In this document: piece by piece, positions 9,401 to 17,781 of the stretch
Layout: every line of letters begins with the position of its first letter
How positions within the stretch are numbered: position 1 is the stretch's first letter
DNA from: an uncultured Treponema sp.
GTDB lineage: Bacteria > Spirochaetota > Spirochaetia > Treponematales > Treponemataceae
Assembly (NCBI GenBank): GCA_938039145.1
Contig: CALHVG010000036.1
Location: 36,028 to 100,027, forward strand
DNA: 64,000 nucleotides
Direction of reading: 5' to 3'
Translations under genes and position numbers: made by a program
Notes under the pieces: model-generated
What the model was told of the DNA's origin: nothing
Database searches by the model: none
Seen by the model: the letters and a program-made list of their open reading frames with translations, nothing else

Positions 9401-10897
9401 GGCTGCGGACTGGATGCCGTTACCGCCGATCAGGTCGACGAGATAATGAAATCAAAGGGCAGGATGTACACGCTCATAAAAATCGATGAAGGCTCGAATC
9501 TTGGAGCCGTAAGGATAAGGATTCGTTCTTTGATTGCCGCCGTGAAGGAAAGGCAAAGACACAAAAGAAAGCCCGTAAAGATTTCTTCCGCATATCAAAG
9601 GCAAGTTTTCACAAAAGAAATGAAAAAATCCTATACGATAATAGGACCTCAGATGTCGCCGATTCATTTCAGGATTCTAAAGGAAGCGTTCAGTTCGTGC
9701 GGCTACAATTTTGTGATTCTTGATGCGGTTGACCCAAAAGCCGTTGAAGCGGGACTTCGCTACGTAAATAACGATGCGTGTTATCCTTCTATTCTTGTGG
9801 CGGGTCAGATGATTGCCGCCCTTGAGTCGGGTAAATACGACTTGAACAGGGTGGCTTTGATAATCACACAAACCGGCGGCGGCTGCAGGGCAACAAACTA
9901 TATCGGCTTTATCCGCCGGGCATTGAACGATGCCGGCTGGTCGCAGATTCCGGTTCTTTCTTTGAGCGCACAAGGTTTTGAAAAAAATCCGGGATTCAAG
10001 ATTTCGCTCGGTCTTCTTCACAAGCTTTTGATGTCTGTGATGGTGGGTGATGTCCTTATGCGTGTTCTTTACCGCACCCGTCCCTACGAAGCTGTTCCGG
10101 GTAGTGCGGATGCATTGTACGAAAAATGGTCTTCAAAGGCGGAACGGCAAATCCGTTCCTCGTCTCTTTTGGGCTACCACAGACTTTTGAAAGGAATTGT
10201 AAGGGATTTTGATTCCCTTGAACTCAAGCCCATAAAGAAGCCGAGGGTCGGGGTTGTCGGAGAGATTCTTGTGAAGTTCCATCCGACGGCGAACAACAAA
10301 ATCGTTGAGACAATCGAAAAAGAAGGTGCGGAATGCGTCATGCCCGACCTTGCAGATTTTTTCTTCTATTCATTCAGCACAGGAATTTTCAGGCACGAAG
10401 AACTTGCCTTCCCAAAAAAGACTGAAAGAAACGCGCGCCTTTTTGTATGGTTTCTTGAACTTTATCGAAAAAAGATGAAAAAATATCTTGACGAGTCGCA
10501 CAGATTTGATTCTCCAAGTTCAATCTACGACCTTATGCAAGGCGTTGACGATATTGTACAGCTTGGAAACATCACTGGAGAAGGCTGGTTTCTTACTGCG
10601 GAAATGGTGGAACTCATAAAAGAGGGCGCTCCTAGCATCGCCTGCGTTCAGCCGTTTGCCTGCCTTCCGAACCACGTTACGGGAAAAGGAATGATAAAGG
10701 AACTTAGAAGAAGATTTCCGGAGGCGAACATATCTGCCATCGACTACGACCCCGGCTCTTCGGAAGTGAATCAGCTGAATAGGCTGAAGTTGCTTCTTTC
10801 CGCTGCACCAATTGGAAATCACCCTGATGAAGAGGCGGACGGAAAAATACACAATCCTGACGGAACTGTGGTAGAACCTGTTATAAAACCTGCTTAA
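6428..10897 (+). CDS. Acyl-CoA dehydratase activase-related fusion protein (two activase domains + DUF2229 + HgdB-like)
   Basis: A very large protein (1489 residues from the ATG at 6428) related to activators and components of 2-hydroxyacyl-CoA dehydratases (BcrA/BadF/BadG/HgdC family). Two actin-fold ATPase domains are visible, starting at GIDVGSTTVK and at GLDSGSTTTK (about residue 345). Each keeps two cysteines of the kind that bind the inter-subunit 4Fe-4S cluster: CAGGTG and RCGVF in the first, ACSSGCG and RCTVF in the second. Then comes a DUF2229-like segment (VGIPRVLNMYENYPLW; CYPGKISHGH) and a C-terminal part with GGGCRATNY like the HgdB/D component. Related long proteins occur in many anaerobes, but their substrate is not known. 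A TTG at 6416 is in frame; the ATG at 6428 behind GGGTGA is preferred. The gene stands alone. Its reading frame resumes after the stop. Confidence 0.9.
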   Translation: MAEKTGEKLPIRIGIDVGSTTVKIVVLDDSDKLIYGDYQRHRADICSTIISVVATCFDVLQKEHGYSVEQSVSVKVTGSGGLSVSQWLNIPFIQEVVAATTAVKRLIPQTDVVIELGGEDAKITYFTGGVEQRMNGTCAGGTGAFIDQMAALLETDASGLNALAAGATTIYPIAARCGVFAKTDVQPLINEGARREDIAASIFQAVVNQTISGLACGKPIRGHVAFLGGPLHFLDQLRFRFIETLKLKDDEIIVPEGSQLFVAAGSAFSAERKFTAEDGSVYRFPTIGEFRESLKNLVGAELNEVQRLAPLFNNATELETFRKRHAQEKAARAVLDETTGPVFLGLDSGSTTTKAVLIDQKGRIIWDFYSHNLGNPVDLAVKVLKELYSRLPKDVYIARAVSTGYGEALFQAALGVDSGEVETITHFRAADFFVPGVEFLLDIGGQDMKCLRMKDGAISSIQLNEACSSGCGSFLDNFANTMGMDVKEFGKIALMADKPVDLGSRCTVFMNSRVKQAQKEGASVADIASGLCYSVIKNALFKVIKLRKASDIGEKVVVQGGTFFNDAILRAFEKISGVEVFRPDVAGLMGAYGSALIAYDQWVDLTSPKPGDPIGTPPKELRSGIATLEQLENFCVELESRRCGKCQNNCLMTINTFSDGTNRRIFITGNRCERGAEIEGNVIDASNKANTAVLDVGEKMPNLFEWKYKRLFGYVPLKINEAPMGDVGIPRVLNMYENYPLWFTFFTKLGFRVVLSQRSSRTVYEKGIETIPSESVCYPGKISHGHVVSLIQRGVKFIFYPCAPYEKQEDFGAGNHYNCPIVTSYPEVLRNNIDELRQDPTITYMDPFLPIYDKERLFQRLCEELLPKFPSLMESKIRDAVDEAWKEEERFREEVKTVGEEALEKMIRSGGNGIVLAGRPYHLDPEINHGIPEMINSLGLAVFTEDSVAHLGSVERPLRIIDQWVYHNRLYRSAAFVSEMPNLEMLQLTSFGCGLDAVTADQVDEIMKSKGRMYTLIKIDEGSNLGAVRIRIRSLIAAVKERQRHKRKPVKISSAYQRQVFTKEMKKSYTIIGPQMSPIHFRILKEAFSSCGYNFVILDAVDPKAVEAGLRYVNNDACYPSILVAGQMIAALESGKYDLNRVALIITQTGGGCRATNYIGFIRRALNDAGWSQIPVLSLSAQGFEKNPGFKISLGLLHKLLMSVMVGDVLMRVLYRTRPYEAVPGSADALYEKWSSKAERQIRSSSLLGYHRLLKGIVRDFDSLELKPIKKPRVGVVGEILVKFHPTANNKIVETIEKEGAECVMPDLADFFFYSFSTGIFRHEELAFPKKTERNARLFVWFLELYRKKMKKYLDESHRFDSPSSIYDLMQGVDDIVQLGNITGEGWFLTAEMVELIKEGAPSIACVQPFACLPNHVTGKGMIKELRRRFPEANISAIDYDPGSSEVNQLNRLKLLLSAAPIGNHPDEEADGKIHNPDGTVVEPVIKPA

Positions 10898-10969
10898 GGT
10901 TTTTCCGGCATGAACGACCCTGAGCCTGTGCTTCAGGAGGACGTTCCTGCGGTGTCGAAAATGAACTAA
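10898..10969 (+). other. In-frame continuation after the activase stop codon (possible 19-residue ORF)
   Basis: Immediately after the TAA at 10895-10897 the same frame stays open for 23 codons to a TAA at 10967-10969. It includes an ATG at 10910 that would give MNDPEPVLQEDVPAVSKMN. The composition is acidic and proline/valine-rich like the preceding tail (VVEPVIKPA). It could be the remnant of a longer tail, a stop-readthrough extension or chance. There is no clear ribosome site for independent translation. Confidence 0.3.
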
Positions 10970-11002
10970 AACGTGATTGAATCATCGGGAGGGCTGTAAG
11001 TT

Positions 11003-12409
11003 TTGCGCTTTTTGGTCGATTATAGAAGCATGAAGAAAAGATTTTTGATTTTGTCGCTGATGTTTTTTTCCCTCATTTGTGCGAATGCGGAATACAACCG
11101 CTTGGGAATTCCAGATTCGTCAAGTATCCGAAAAAAACTTGTGGAAACGTGGTTCGAAGCTCCGCTTAGTTTTGTTCGCATGAATGTTCCCGAAATAATG
11201 ACGAACGCAATAGGGCAAAGATTTCAGGTTCGCCTTGAAGAAACGGAAGATTATTTTTCGATACTGGTTGCGCCTCACGCCCGCCTTTCCGTCGGCGTTT
11301 ATTCGGACAAAGGAAACTCAACCGAGATTCAGGACGTGTATCCCGGAGATGCACCCGGCGCTTGGATTTTGGTAAAGGACAAAAAAACGGAAAAACCCAT
11401 AAAAATCGTGTATTATTTTGCTTCCGACAGCGATGTTTTCGTGCAGTTCTTGCCTTTTAAGAATTCTTCGCTCGGAGATTTTGTGATTTTTAATTGCTAT
11501 GCCGCAAAAGGCGTTTCGACGGGGCTTCCTTTCGAGCGTTATTATTCCGCCTCTTTTGCCGAAGTCGTAAAATGGACGGAAAAAATGCTTCCGTGGAATT
11601 ACACGCGGATTTTTCCCGAAAACTATCATTCCACTCTTCAGATGGCGAACATAATCCGTGAACGGCTTCCGGAAATAATAATCGAAGATGACGCTTGCTA
11701 CGACGAGAACTTTGAGCCTGTCTACATTTCCACAGGAAAGAAGCGGAAAATCGACAATGAATACAAGGAACGGCTGAGCGTTTCCGGAGCGGGCTTTCTA
11801 AAATGGATTTCAGACGGAATTGTAGAGCCGCTTACAGGAGGTTATCTAAAAAGAGACGCTCTTATTCGTGAGACCGTAGATTATAAGTCTACAGGTTTTC
11901 AGGGAATCCTTTCCGAAAGTTACAATATTTTTTTCACTTTGGATTGGATAAGAAATCTTGCAGCCGGTTTGGTTTCGGTGCGTACCGGGCGGAACTATTT
12001 TTTTGACGAGGCTGGCGTTGACGTAAAAGTTGAACCTTTCTGCGCGGAATTTACAAGCCAGGGAATACAGAATCTTTCGGGCTTTGTTACGAATGCAGGA
12101 TATTCTGCAAAATATTTGAAGGCGTTGCTCTATGTGCTTGCCGTTACCGAACCGGAGACATTTTATTTTGCCGCCATCAGGGAAACGGACAGAACCCGCT
12201 CTCCTGAGATTCAGGTTTTCAATTCGGCTGGAATTTTTTTCCCGTATTTTGATTCAAAAGCACGTTTTAAGGTTATCATGTTCAAGGACGGAAAAGAGCT
12301 TTCGTTCGAGGATTTTTGGCATATTTATGAAAACGACAGCATTTTCCTTACCCGTTCATATTGCACGGAACAGTTTTATCCTGTTTCTCTGAAAAACAAA
12401 GATTTCTAA
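11003..12409 (+). CDS. Exported protein of unknown function
   Basis: A 468-residue protein if the TTG at 11003 is used (good GGGAGGG site about 9 bases upstream), or 459 residues from the ATG at 11030 (MKKRFLILSLMFFSL, weak ribosome site). The MKKR segment followed by a hydrophobic stretch ending ICANA-EY is a classical signal peptide with a likely SPase I site. The product is therefore periplasmic or surface-exposed. I recognise no catalytic motif. The mature part is a mix of beta-rich segments and aromatic residues without repeats. It is followed after 14 bases by an exported TPR protein and then a probable beta-barrel. A joint envelope role is an inference from synteny and shared export signals. 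Start choice is uncertain. Confidence 0.8.
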   Translation: MRFLVDYRSMKKRFLILSLMFFSLICANAEYNRLGIPDSSSIRKKLVETWFEAPLSFVRMNVPEIMTNAIGQRFQVRLEETEDYFSILVAPHARLSVGVYSDKGNSTEIQDVYPGDAPGAWILVKDKKTEKPIKIVYYFASDSDVFVQFLPFKNSSLGDFVIFNCYAAKGVSTGLPFERYYSASFAEVVKWTEKMLPWNYTRIFPENYHSTLQMANIIRERLPEIIIEDDACYDENFEPVYISTGKKRKIDNEYKERLSVSGAGFLKWISDGIVEPLTGGYLKRDALIRETVDYKSTGFQGILSESYNIFFTLDWIRNLAAGLVSVRTGRNYFFDEAGVDVKVEPFCAEFTSQGIQNLSGFVTNAGYSAKYLKALLYVLAVTEPETFYFAAIRETDRTRSPEIQVFNSAGIFFPYFDSKARFKVIMFKDGKELSFEDFWHIYENDSIFLTRSYCTEQFYPVSLKNKDF

Positions 12410-12423
12410 AAGGATTTTGTTTT

Positions 12424-15288
12424 ATGAAAAAAAAATTGTGTTTTTTATCTCTTTTGCTTCTGATTCCGATTTTCGGATTTTCCGTAGATTTTGAGACGGA
12501 TGTTTTTCTTTACAACCAGCTTTCGTTTTCGTACAATTCCGGATTTTTCCCGGGCGTTATCCAATATGCCGAACGCATCGAAAACGATTTTCCGGATTCT
12601 CCGTTCAAATGCGATGCGATTTTAAAAAAAAGCGAATGTCTTGTTCGTCTCGGTATGTACGACGAGGCGGAAACGGTTCTTCTGAATTCTATTCAAATAA
12701 ACGCTTCGGATTCCAAAATGTTTTCATCATCGTGCTACTGGCTTGCAAAGTCATACGAGCTTTCAGGCGATACGAAAAAGGCGCTGGATGCATACCGGGA
12801 ATGTATGAAGGCAAGGGAAGATTTTTTTTCTATTTCCGTGATTAATTCCGCCGACATATTTTTTAACGCAAACGATTTTAATTCTTCCGTTCCGCTTTAC
12901 GAGTTCGTGCTTGAAAACGGAAATCTTTTTACTGCGGAACAATACGCAGAATGTGTCCTTAGGCTTTGCAAGGCATACAACAAAAGCGGAAAGGCGCAGG
13001 AAACCGTAACGCTTTATTCCAAGTTTTCCGAGGATGATTTTTCGGCACTCGGATTGAAAAAGCCCGTCTATCTTGTGCTTACCGAACTTACGGGCGAAGC
13101 GTACGAAAAAATCGGAAATTACGGAAAAGCCTACGAACTTTATTGCAGCGTCCTTGAAAGCGGAGAAAAATCTCTGGCTGCCGATGCTCTTAAAAAAGCA
13201 TACATAGTTTCTTCGTTGCACAGAAAGTATGTTTCCGAAGAGCCGGGAACGGTTCTTTCCAATGCCCAAAAATATCTTGGCGAAAATCCTGACCTTTTGG
13301 GCGAATTTTGGACTCGTCTTGGAACGGACGCTTTTTCTCAAGGGGAATTCAAAAAATCCGTGACTTATTTTGACGAAGCCGAAAAAAATGTTCCCGTCGA
13401 TTTGTTTCTTTATGCGCTTTTGTACCGTGCCCAGATTGCCGCCGGAAAAAATCCCGATGAGGAAAATGCCCGCACTGCCGAAAAAATGATTCTTGAAAGC
13501 CGCGGAATTTTGAACAAAGAAAACGAAACTATTTGGGACAGGGAAAGTTTTATCCTTCTTACAAGATATGCGGCTGTTCAGAAAGATTGGGAAAAGGTGA
13601 AGCGTTACGCCAAAAATGTTGTTCCCCTAGACGAAGACACAAGGTTCTTCCTTGCGCTTGCATACTATTGCACGGATGACTATCAAAGCGCAAATTTTCT
13701 TTTAAAAAATCAGAACACGGAACTTCACGCATTGAGCCTTGCAAGGTCGGGCGACTTGAACGGTGCGGATATGGTCTATCGAAAAATTAAAGAAGCCAGG
13801 ACTTTGACCGACGAAGAGCGGTTGAACCGTTCAAAAATCCTTCTTCGTCTGGAACGTCATGAAGAAGCCCTGATGGAAGTGGACGGCTTAAAAACGCCTG
13901 AAGCAAAATATGTTCTTGGTCTTGGATTGTTCGGAAGTCGTTCTTGGAAGTCGGCGGAGGAGAATTTTTCCTCATTCATAAAAAATCCCGGCGACACGGA
14001 CAAAAATTATCTTTCCTATGCGGATTTTTATCTTGGCTATTCTAAGTTCAGGCAGGGAAAAAACGAGGAAGCCTACCGGACTTTAAGTTCGTTCGCCGAA
14101 AAAAATCCTTCCCACGAACTTTATTATGATGCTCAGATTGCGGCGGCGAACTGCGCCGTTCGGAACTCAAAATACGATTTTGCGGCGGCTCATGCTTTTT
14201 CCGCCCTGAATGTTTCTTTTTCCGACGAGCAGAAAGAAAATTCCGTTCTTCTTTACGCAGAAATCCTTTCGGAACTCAATCGTTACGCCGAGGCTGAAAA
14301 ACTTTTGGAAAAACATTCGGAGCGGAAGGACGATTTTGGAATGAAGAGCCTTTTTTATCTTGCCCGACTGTACGAAAAGCAAAATTTGTTTGAAAAAGCG
14401 GATTCAGCGTACAAGGCGGTGTATGTCAGGTTTCCCGAAAAAAAACTTTCCGAGCAGGCGATGTACCGCCGAGGCGAAGTTTTTTACAACGCAAAAATCT
14501 ATGAAAAGGCTGTAAAACGCTTTGACGAATACACGAAAACATTTTCGATGGGTTCTTTCATTGACGCATCTCGCTATTTTTCCGCCGAAAGTCTTTCGGA
14601 AAACGGAAATCCCGACAGGGCGATTTTGCAGTACCGCCAGTTGATTCAAAAATATCCTAAAAGTTCATATGTCTACAACTCCGCAAAAAATCTGATTTCT
14701 ATTTATAGGGCTAAGCGGGATTACGGCAAATCCATGGAATATGCGTCTTTTTTGCTTGAAAACTATGCGGAAAAATCCAAGGGCGACGGAATCGAAAAAC
14801 TTTTTTCCGAACTGAAATCGCTTTCGTCCGGGAAATCCGAGAAAATCGTTCAAAAAGAAAACGAATACGAAAACGCCGGAGAACAAAATTCCGCTTCAGG
14901 AAGAAAAATCGGAACCGAACTTGCGGCTTTGTATTACGAAAATCCCGACTTTCAAAAGGATGCGCTTAGCCTTGCAGAAACACTTCTTGAGCTTCAGGAA
15001 AACGACATTCAAAATGAACATTCCGATGCGGCAAAAAACGCCGAACTTCTCGGAAATGCTGCCCGAAAATCCGAGAATGACAGCGAGTCCGCGCGGTTTT
15101 ATCTAAAAGCCGCAGAATATTACAGAATGGGAGATTCTGCCGATAAGGCTTCCGCATCGTTTTACGGGGCGTACGAGGCGTTAAAGGCGGCGGGGCTTCG
15201 AAAAGATGCGAACGAGACCGCAAAACTTTTAAAAACTCTGTATCCTGAAAGCCGTCAGGCTAAAAGGGTAAAAATTATCGCCGATTAA
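12424..15288 (+). CDS. Exported TPR-repeat protein
   Basis: A 954-residue protein from the ATG at 12424 (MKKKLCFLSLLLLIPIFGFS), which reads as a signal peptide cleaved near residue 20. An upstream in-frame start would destroy the signal peptide and overlap the previous gene. The rest is almost entirely helical with many degenerate tetratricopeptide repeats: an early unit at about residues 55-125 (SECLVRLGMYDEAE, AKSYELSGDTKKALDAY), others near 660-760 (RGEVFYNAKIYEKAVKRF) and a last group near 900-945. TPR arrays are protein-interaction scaffolds. In spirochaete periplasm they often accompany outer-membrane assembly or transport. It starts 14 bases after the exported protein gene and ends 16 bases before the MKK start of the beta-barrel gene, strongly suggesting one operon. 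No enzymatic domain is visible. Confidence 0.88.
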   Translation: MKKKLCFLSLLLLIPIFGFSVDFETDVFLYNQLSFSYNSGFFPGVIQYAERIENDFPDSPFKCDAILKKSECLVRLGMYDEAETVLLNSIQINASDSKMFSSSCYWLAKSYELSGDTKKALDAYRECMKAREDFFSISVINSADIFFNANDFNSSVPLYEFVLENGNLFTAEQYAECVLRLCKAYNKSGKAQETVTLYSKFSEDDFSALGLKKPVYLVLTELTGEAYEKIGNYGKAYELYCSVLESGEKSLAADALKKAYIVSSLHRKYVSEEPGTVLSNAQKYLGENPDLLGEFWTRLGTDAFSQGEFKKSVTYFDEAEKNVPVDLFLYALLYRAQIAAGKNPDEENARTAEKMILESRGILNKENETIWDRESFILLTRYAAVQKDWEKVKRYAKNVVPLDEDTRFFLALAYYCTDDYQSANFLLKNQNTELHALSLARSGDLNGADMVYRKIKEARTLTDEERLNRSKILLRLERHEEALMEVDGLKTPEAKYVLGLGLFGSRSWKSAEENFSSFIKNPGDTDKNYLSYADFYLGYSKFRQGKNEEAYRTLSSFAEKNPSHELYYDAQIAAANCAVRNSKYDFAAAHAFSALNVSFSDEQKENSVLLYAEILSELNRYAEAEKLLEKHSERKDDFGMKSLFYLARLYEKQNLFEKADSAYKAVYVRFPEKKLSEQAMYRRGEVFYNAKIYEKAVKRFDEYTKTFSMGSFIDASRYFSAESLSENGNPDRAILQYRQLIQKYPKSSYVYNSAKNLISIYRAKRDYGKSMEYASFLLENYAEKSKGDGIEKLFSELKSLSSGKSEKIVQKENEYENAGEQNSASGRKIGTELAALYYENPDFQKDALSLAETLLELQENDIQNEHSDAAKNAELLGNAARKSENDSESARFYLKAAEYYRMGDSADKASASFYGAYEALKAAGLRKDANETAKLLKTLYPESRQAKRVKIIAD

Positions 15289-15304
15289 AAACATGGAGAC
15301 CGAT

Positions 15305-16966
15305 ATGAAAAAAATCATTTTTTTTATGACAATTTTTGTTTTTGCGGGAACGCTTTTATTTCCTCAGACCGCCGAAGAAAATTATGCGGCTAAAACGGCG
15401 GAAAAGGATTCCGTGCTTTCCGATTCGCCGGCTCAGGCTCAGTTTTCATCTCCTAAAGTCGGAAAAAACGCCGTCCCCGACTATTCCGAGGTTCTTCCGA
15501 TAAGGCAGACTTCGGAACTTGTTCCAAGGCTTCCGGACGCGAGTGCGGGCGAAACTTCTTTGTTCGAGGAAAAAAGAACTTCGAGCGCGGTAGAAAAATC
15601 AATTTATGCAGAAGGGCTTGTCGGAATCGGCTACCCCGGCTTTTTCATAGGAAACTTTTCCGTGTACAATCAGACAGGGCTTAATCCGTTCAAGATTTCT
15701 TTCGGGCACGAAACGATGAACGGCTACGCTCGAAATTCGCGCTCGTCAGTATTTTTTGACAAGAACACGTCCGTTTCGGCGGAAAAAACATTTTCGTTCG
15801 CCAAAGGAAAATTCGTCGCTTCGGGGCTTTACAACAGCCTGAACGACGGACTTCAAAATCAGAACGAAAACATGAGCGACATGACAAGGGAACTTATTAA
15901 GACGCATGAAGTTTTTTCTATGAATCTTCCGAAAGGTTTTTCGTTTGCGGGTGCGGTTGAAGGGGCGTGGTATAGAAGGTACGGAACCGTCGTCGGAACG
16001 CCCTCTTCGCCGATTCCGGGCTATGCAAAAAATATAAGCGTCGTAAATATTTTGCCGAACGCAAGATTTGATTTTAAATACAAGGATTTTTTTATCGGGC
16101 TTGATTCAAAATACAGCCTTTCACTTGACATGATAAATTCGTTTGATGAGCATTTTTCAAACAGCGGCAGATTCAGCCTGGATTCGGGTTATGAGAACGA
16201 TTTTATGAAAGCTACGGGAAAAGTCGGCGCGGTGGTGGGAAACGATATCGGTTCAAATTCAGTTTTGATTCCGTTTTCCGTCGGCGCGGACTTTTCGATT
16301 CCCGTTCCGTTTTCTTCAAGAAATGTAAAACTTTCCGCTTCGGGCGGCATGGATTCTTATTCCCCCGAAATTTACACGCTTGAAATGAAAAACGCTTTTT
16401 CCGTGCTTGGAAAACTTCCAGGCGAATCTACGGATTGGTTCGGAAAACTTGATTTTTCTTTGCCCGTGAAAGAATTTCTAAGTTTCAGGCTTTTTACGGA
16501 AATAAGAAAAACGGCGTTCGGAAACGGAACTTTGACGGCTGATTATGGCGATGATTCAAATCGTGCGGCAGGACTTTACGCATATTCAAAAAAAGATATG
16601 TTTCAGTTCAACACGCTTACTTCCGCTTCCTATAAAACAAAAATCGGAATTTTCGGTGCGGAATGGGAAAGCGCATGGGCTTCAAGGGCGGCGAACGTTC
16701 ATTTTCAGAAACTTCAAACCACGTATTCCTACCAATCGCGGACGGCGTTTTTTACTTTTGATGCGCTTTTGGGCTTTTATCCGGGCGACAAGGACATGAT
16801 TCCGTTCTTTGATTTTGAGGCGGGATTTACGGTTTCGCCCGCCGTTCGTCTTGCTCTTGCAGGAAACGATATTGTAAAATTGATTATGGGAACCCCACGG
16901 CTTTATGCGGGCTCTTATATTTCGCGGAGCGGAGGGCTTTCCCTTCTTGCAAAATTTGTTTTCTAA
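15305..16966 (+). CDS. Probable outer-membrane beta-barrel protein
   Basis: A 553-residue exported protein starting MKKIIFFMTIFVFAGTLLF, a signal peptide. The ATG at 15305 is chosen because TGGAGA lies about 8 bases before it; an ATG at 15293 would put charged residues before the signal. After a low-complexity N-terminal stretch (to about residue 95) the chain alternates hydrophobic and polar residues with many Gly, Phe, Tyr and Ser. It ends ...LLAKFVF, a C-terminal phenylalanine as in substrates of the BAM assembly machinery. This supports a transmembrane beta-barrel, but no named family is recognised. It is the third gene of the exported trio. A porin-like or transport role is inference. 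Confidence 0.75.
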   Translation: MKKIIFFMTIFVFAGTLLFPQTAEENYAAKTAEKDSVLSDSPAQAQFSSPKVGKNAVPDYSEVLPIRQTSELVPRLPDASAGETSLFEEKRTSSAVEKSIYAEGLVGIGYPGFFIGNFSVYNQTGLNPFKISFGHETMNGYARNSRSSVFFDKNTSVSAEKTFSFAKGKFVASGLYNSLNDGLQNQNENMSDMTRELIKTHEVFSMNLPKGFSFAGAVEGAWYRRYGTVVGTPSSPIPGYAKNISVVNILPNARFDFKYKDFFIGLDSKYSLSLDMINSFDEHFSNSGRFSLDSGYENDFMKATGKVGAVVGNDIGSNSVLIPFSVGADFSIPVPFSSRNVKLSASGGMDSYSPEIYTLEMKNAFSVLGKLPGESTDWFGKLDFSLPVKEFLSFRLFTEIRKTAFGNGTLTADYGDDSNRAAGLYAYSKKDMFQFNTLTSASYKTKIGIFGAEWESAWASRAANVHFQKLQTTYSYQSRTAFFTFDALLGFYPGDKDMIPFFDFEAGFTVSPAVRLALAGNDIVKLIMGTPRLYAGSYISRSGGLSLLAKFVF

Positions 16967-17037
16967 AACGGAACCCGTAGTTTGCACCAAAAATTGCGGG
17001 CACAGAGGAAAGTTTAAGCTGTTTTACTGGAGATTTT

Positions 17038-17721
17038 GTGTTTGTTAAGAATTTAGGAGAGATTGAGGCAATCGCCTTTGATATCGACGGAACTTTGTAT
17101 TCTTCGTGGAGTTTGACAATTCGGGCGTTTCCTTATTATTTTAGGCACGGCGTTTTTTTTCTGAAATACGGTTTGGTGCGGAACGAAATGCACAGGATTT
17201 TCACAAAATCGGATTTTCGGGAAATCCAGGCTGAACTCATGGGGCGCAGGCTAAAGTGCGATGCCGAGGAAGCCGAGCGTCGTCTTGAAAAAGTTGTCTA
17301 CGATTATCTAAAACGATATTTTCTTAAGATTCCCTGCTTTCCGGGAGTTCTTGAAGCGTTCGAGGCATTCAAAAAAGCGGGATTCAAATTGGCTCTTCTT
17401 TCGGATTTTCCGCCGGAACAGAAAGGCGAGATCTGGGGCGTAAAAAAATATTGCGACGCAGTTTTGGGAACAGAGGCGATTGGCGTGCTTAAACCCGCTC
17501 CGCATTCATTTTTGAGGCTTTCCGAGATTCTTTGCGTTTCGCCTGAAAAAATCTTGTACGTCGGAAACAGCATAAAATACGATGTGCGGGGAGCCAAAAA
17601 TGCAGGAATGAAAAGCGCATTCATCAGAACCGGATTCAGAAAATTGTTCCATTTAGACGCAAAAGAAGCGGATATTTGCTTTTCAAACTATCGTCAATTA
17701 AAAGAGATTGTGCTAGAATAA
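17038..17721 (+). CDS. HAD-superfamily hydrolase
   Basis: A 227-residue haloacid-dehalogenase-type phosphohydrolase. Motif I is FDIDGTLY (nucleophile D15, acid D17). Motif II is LLSDF, the conserved lysine is in GVLKPAP, and motif IV is VGNSIKYDVRGAKNAG. The helical cap sits between motifs I and II (about residues 25-110), so it is a class I HAD such as a phosphoglycolate or nucleotide phosphatase. The substrate cannot be told. The start is GTG at 17038 behind CTGGAG; no nearby ATG gives motif I the right distance. It lies 71 bases after the beta-barrel gene and 60 bases before the coiled-coil gene. It is cytoplasmic. Confidence 0.92.
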   Translation: MFVKNLGEIEAIAFDIDGTLYSSWSLTIRAFPYYFRHGVFFLKYGLVRNEMHRIFTKSDFREIQAELMGRRLKCDAEEAERRLEKVVYDYLKRYFLKIPCFPGVLEAFEAFKKAGFKLALLSDFPPEQKGEIWGVKKYCDAVLGTEAIGVLKPAPHSFLRLSEILCVSPEKILYVGNSIKYDVRGAKNAGMKSAFIRTGFRKLFHLDAKEADICFSNYRQLKEIVLE

Positions 17722-17781
17722 CCTGTCTTATACAGACCGAGCTTTTTATTAGAAAAACGCATTTTTGGGTGGGGAATAAAA

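Noticed and set aside
17000..17012. ACAGAGGAAAGT, similar to a conserved RNase P RNA motif
   Set aside because: Only about ten bases match and the surrounding 300 bases do not form RNase P structure; they are coding or spacer.
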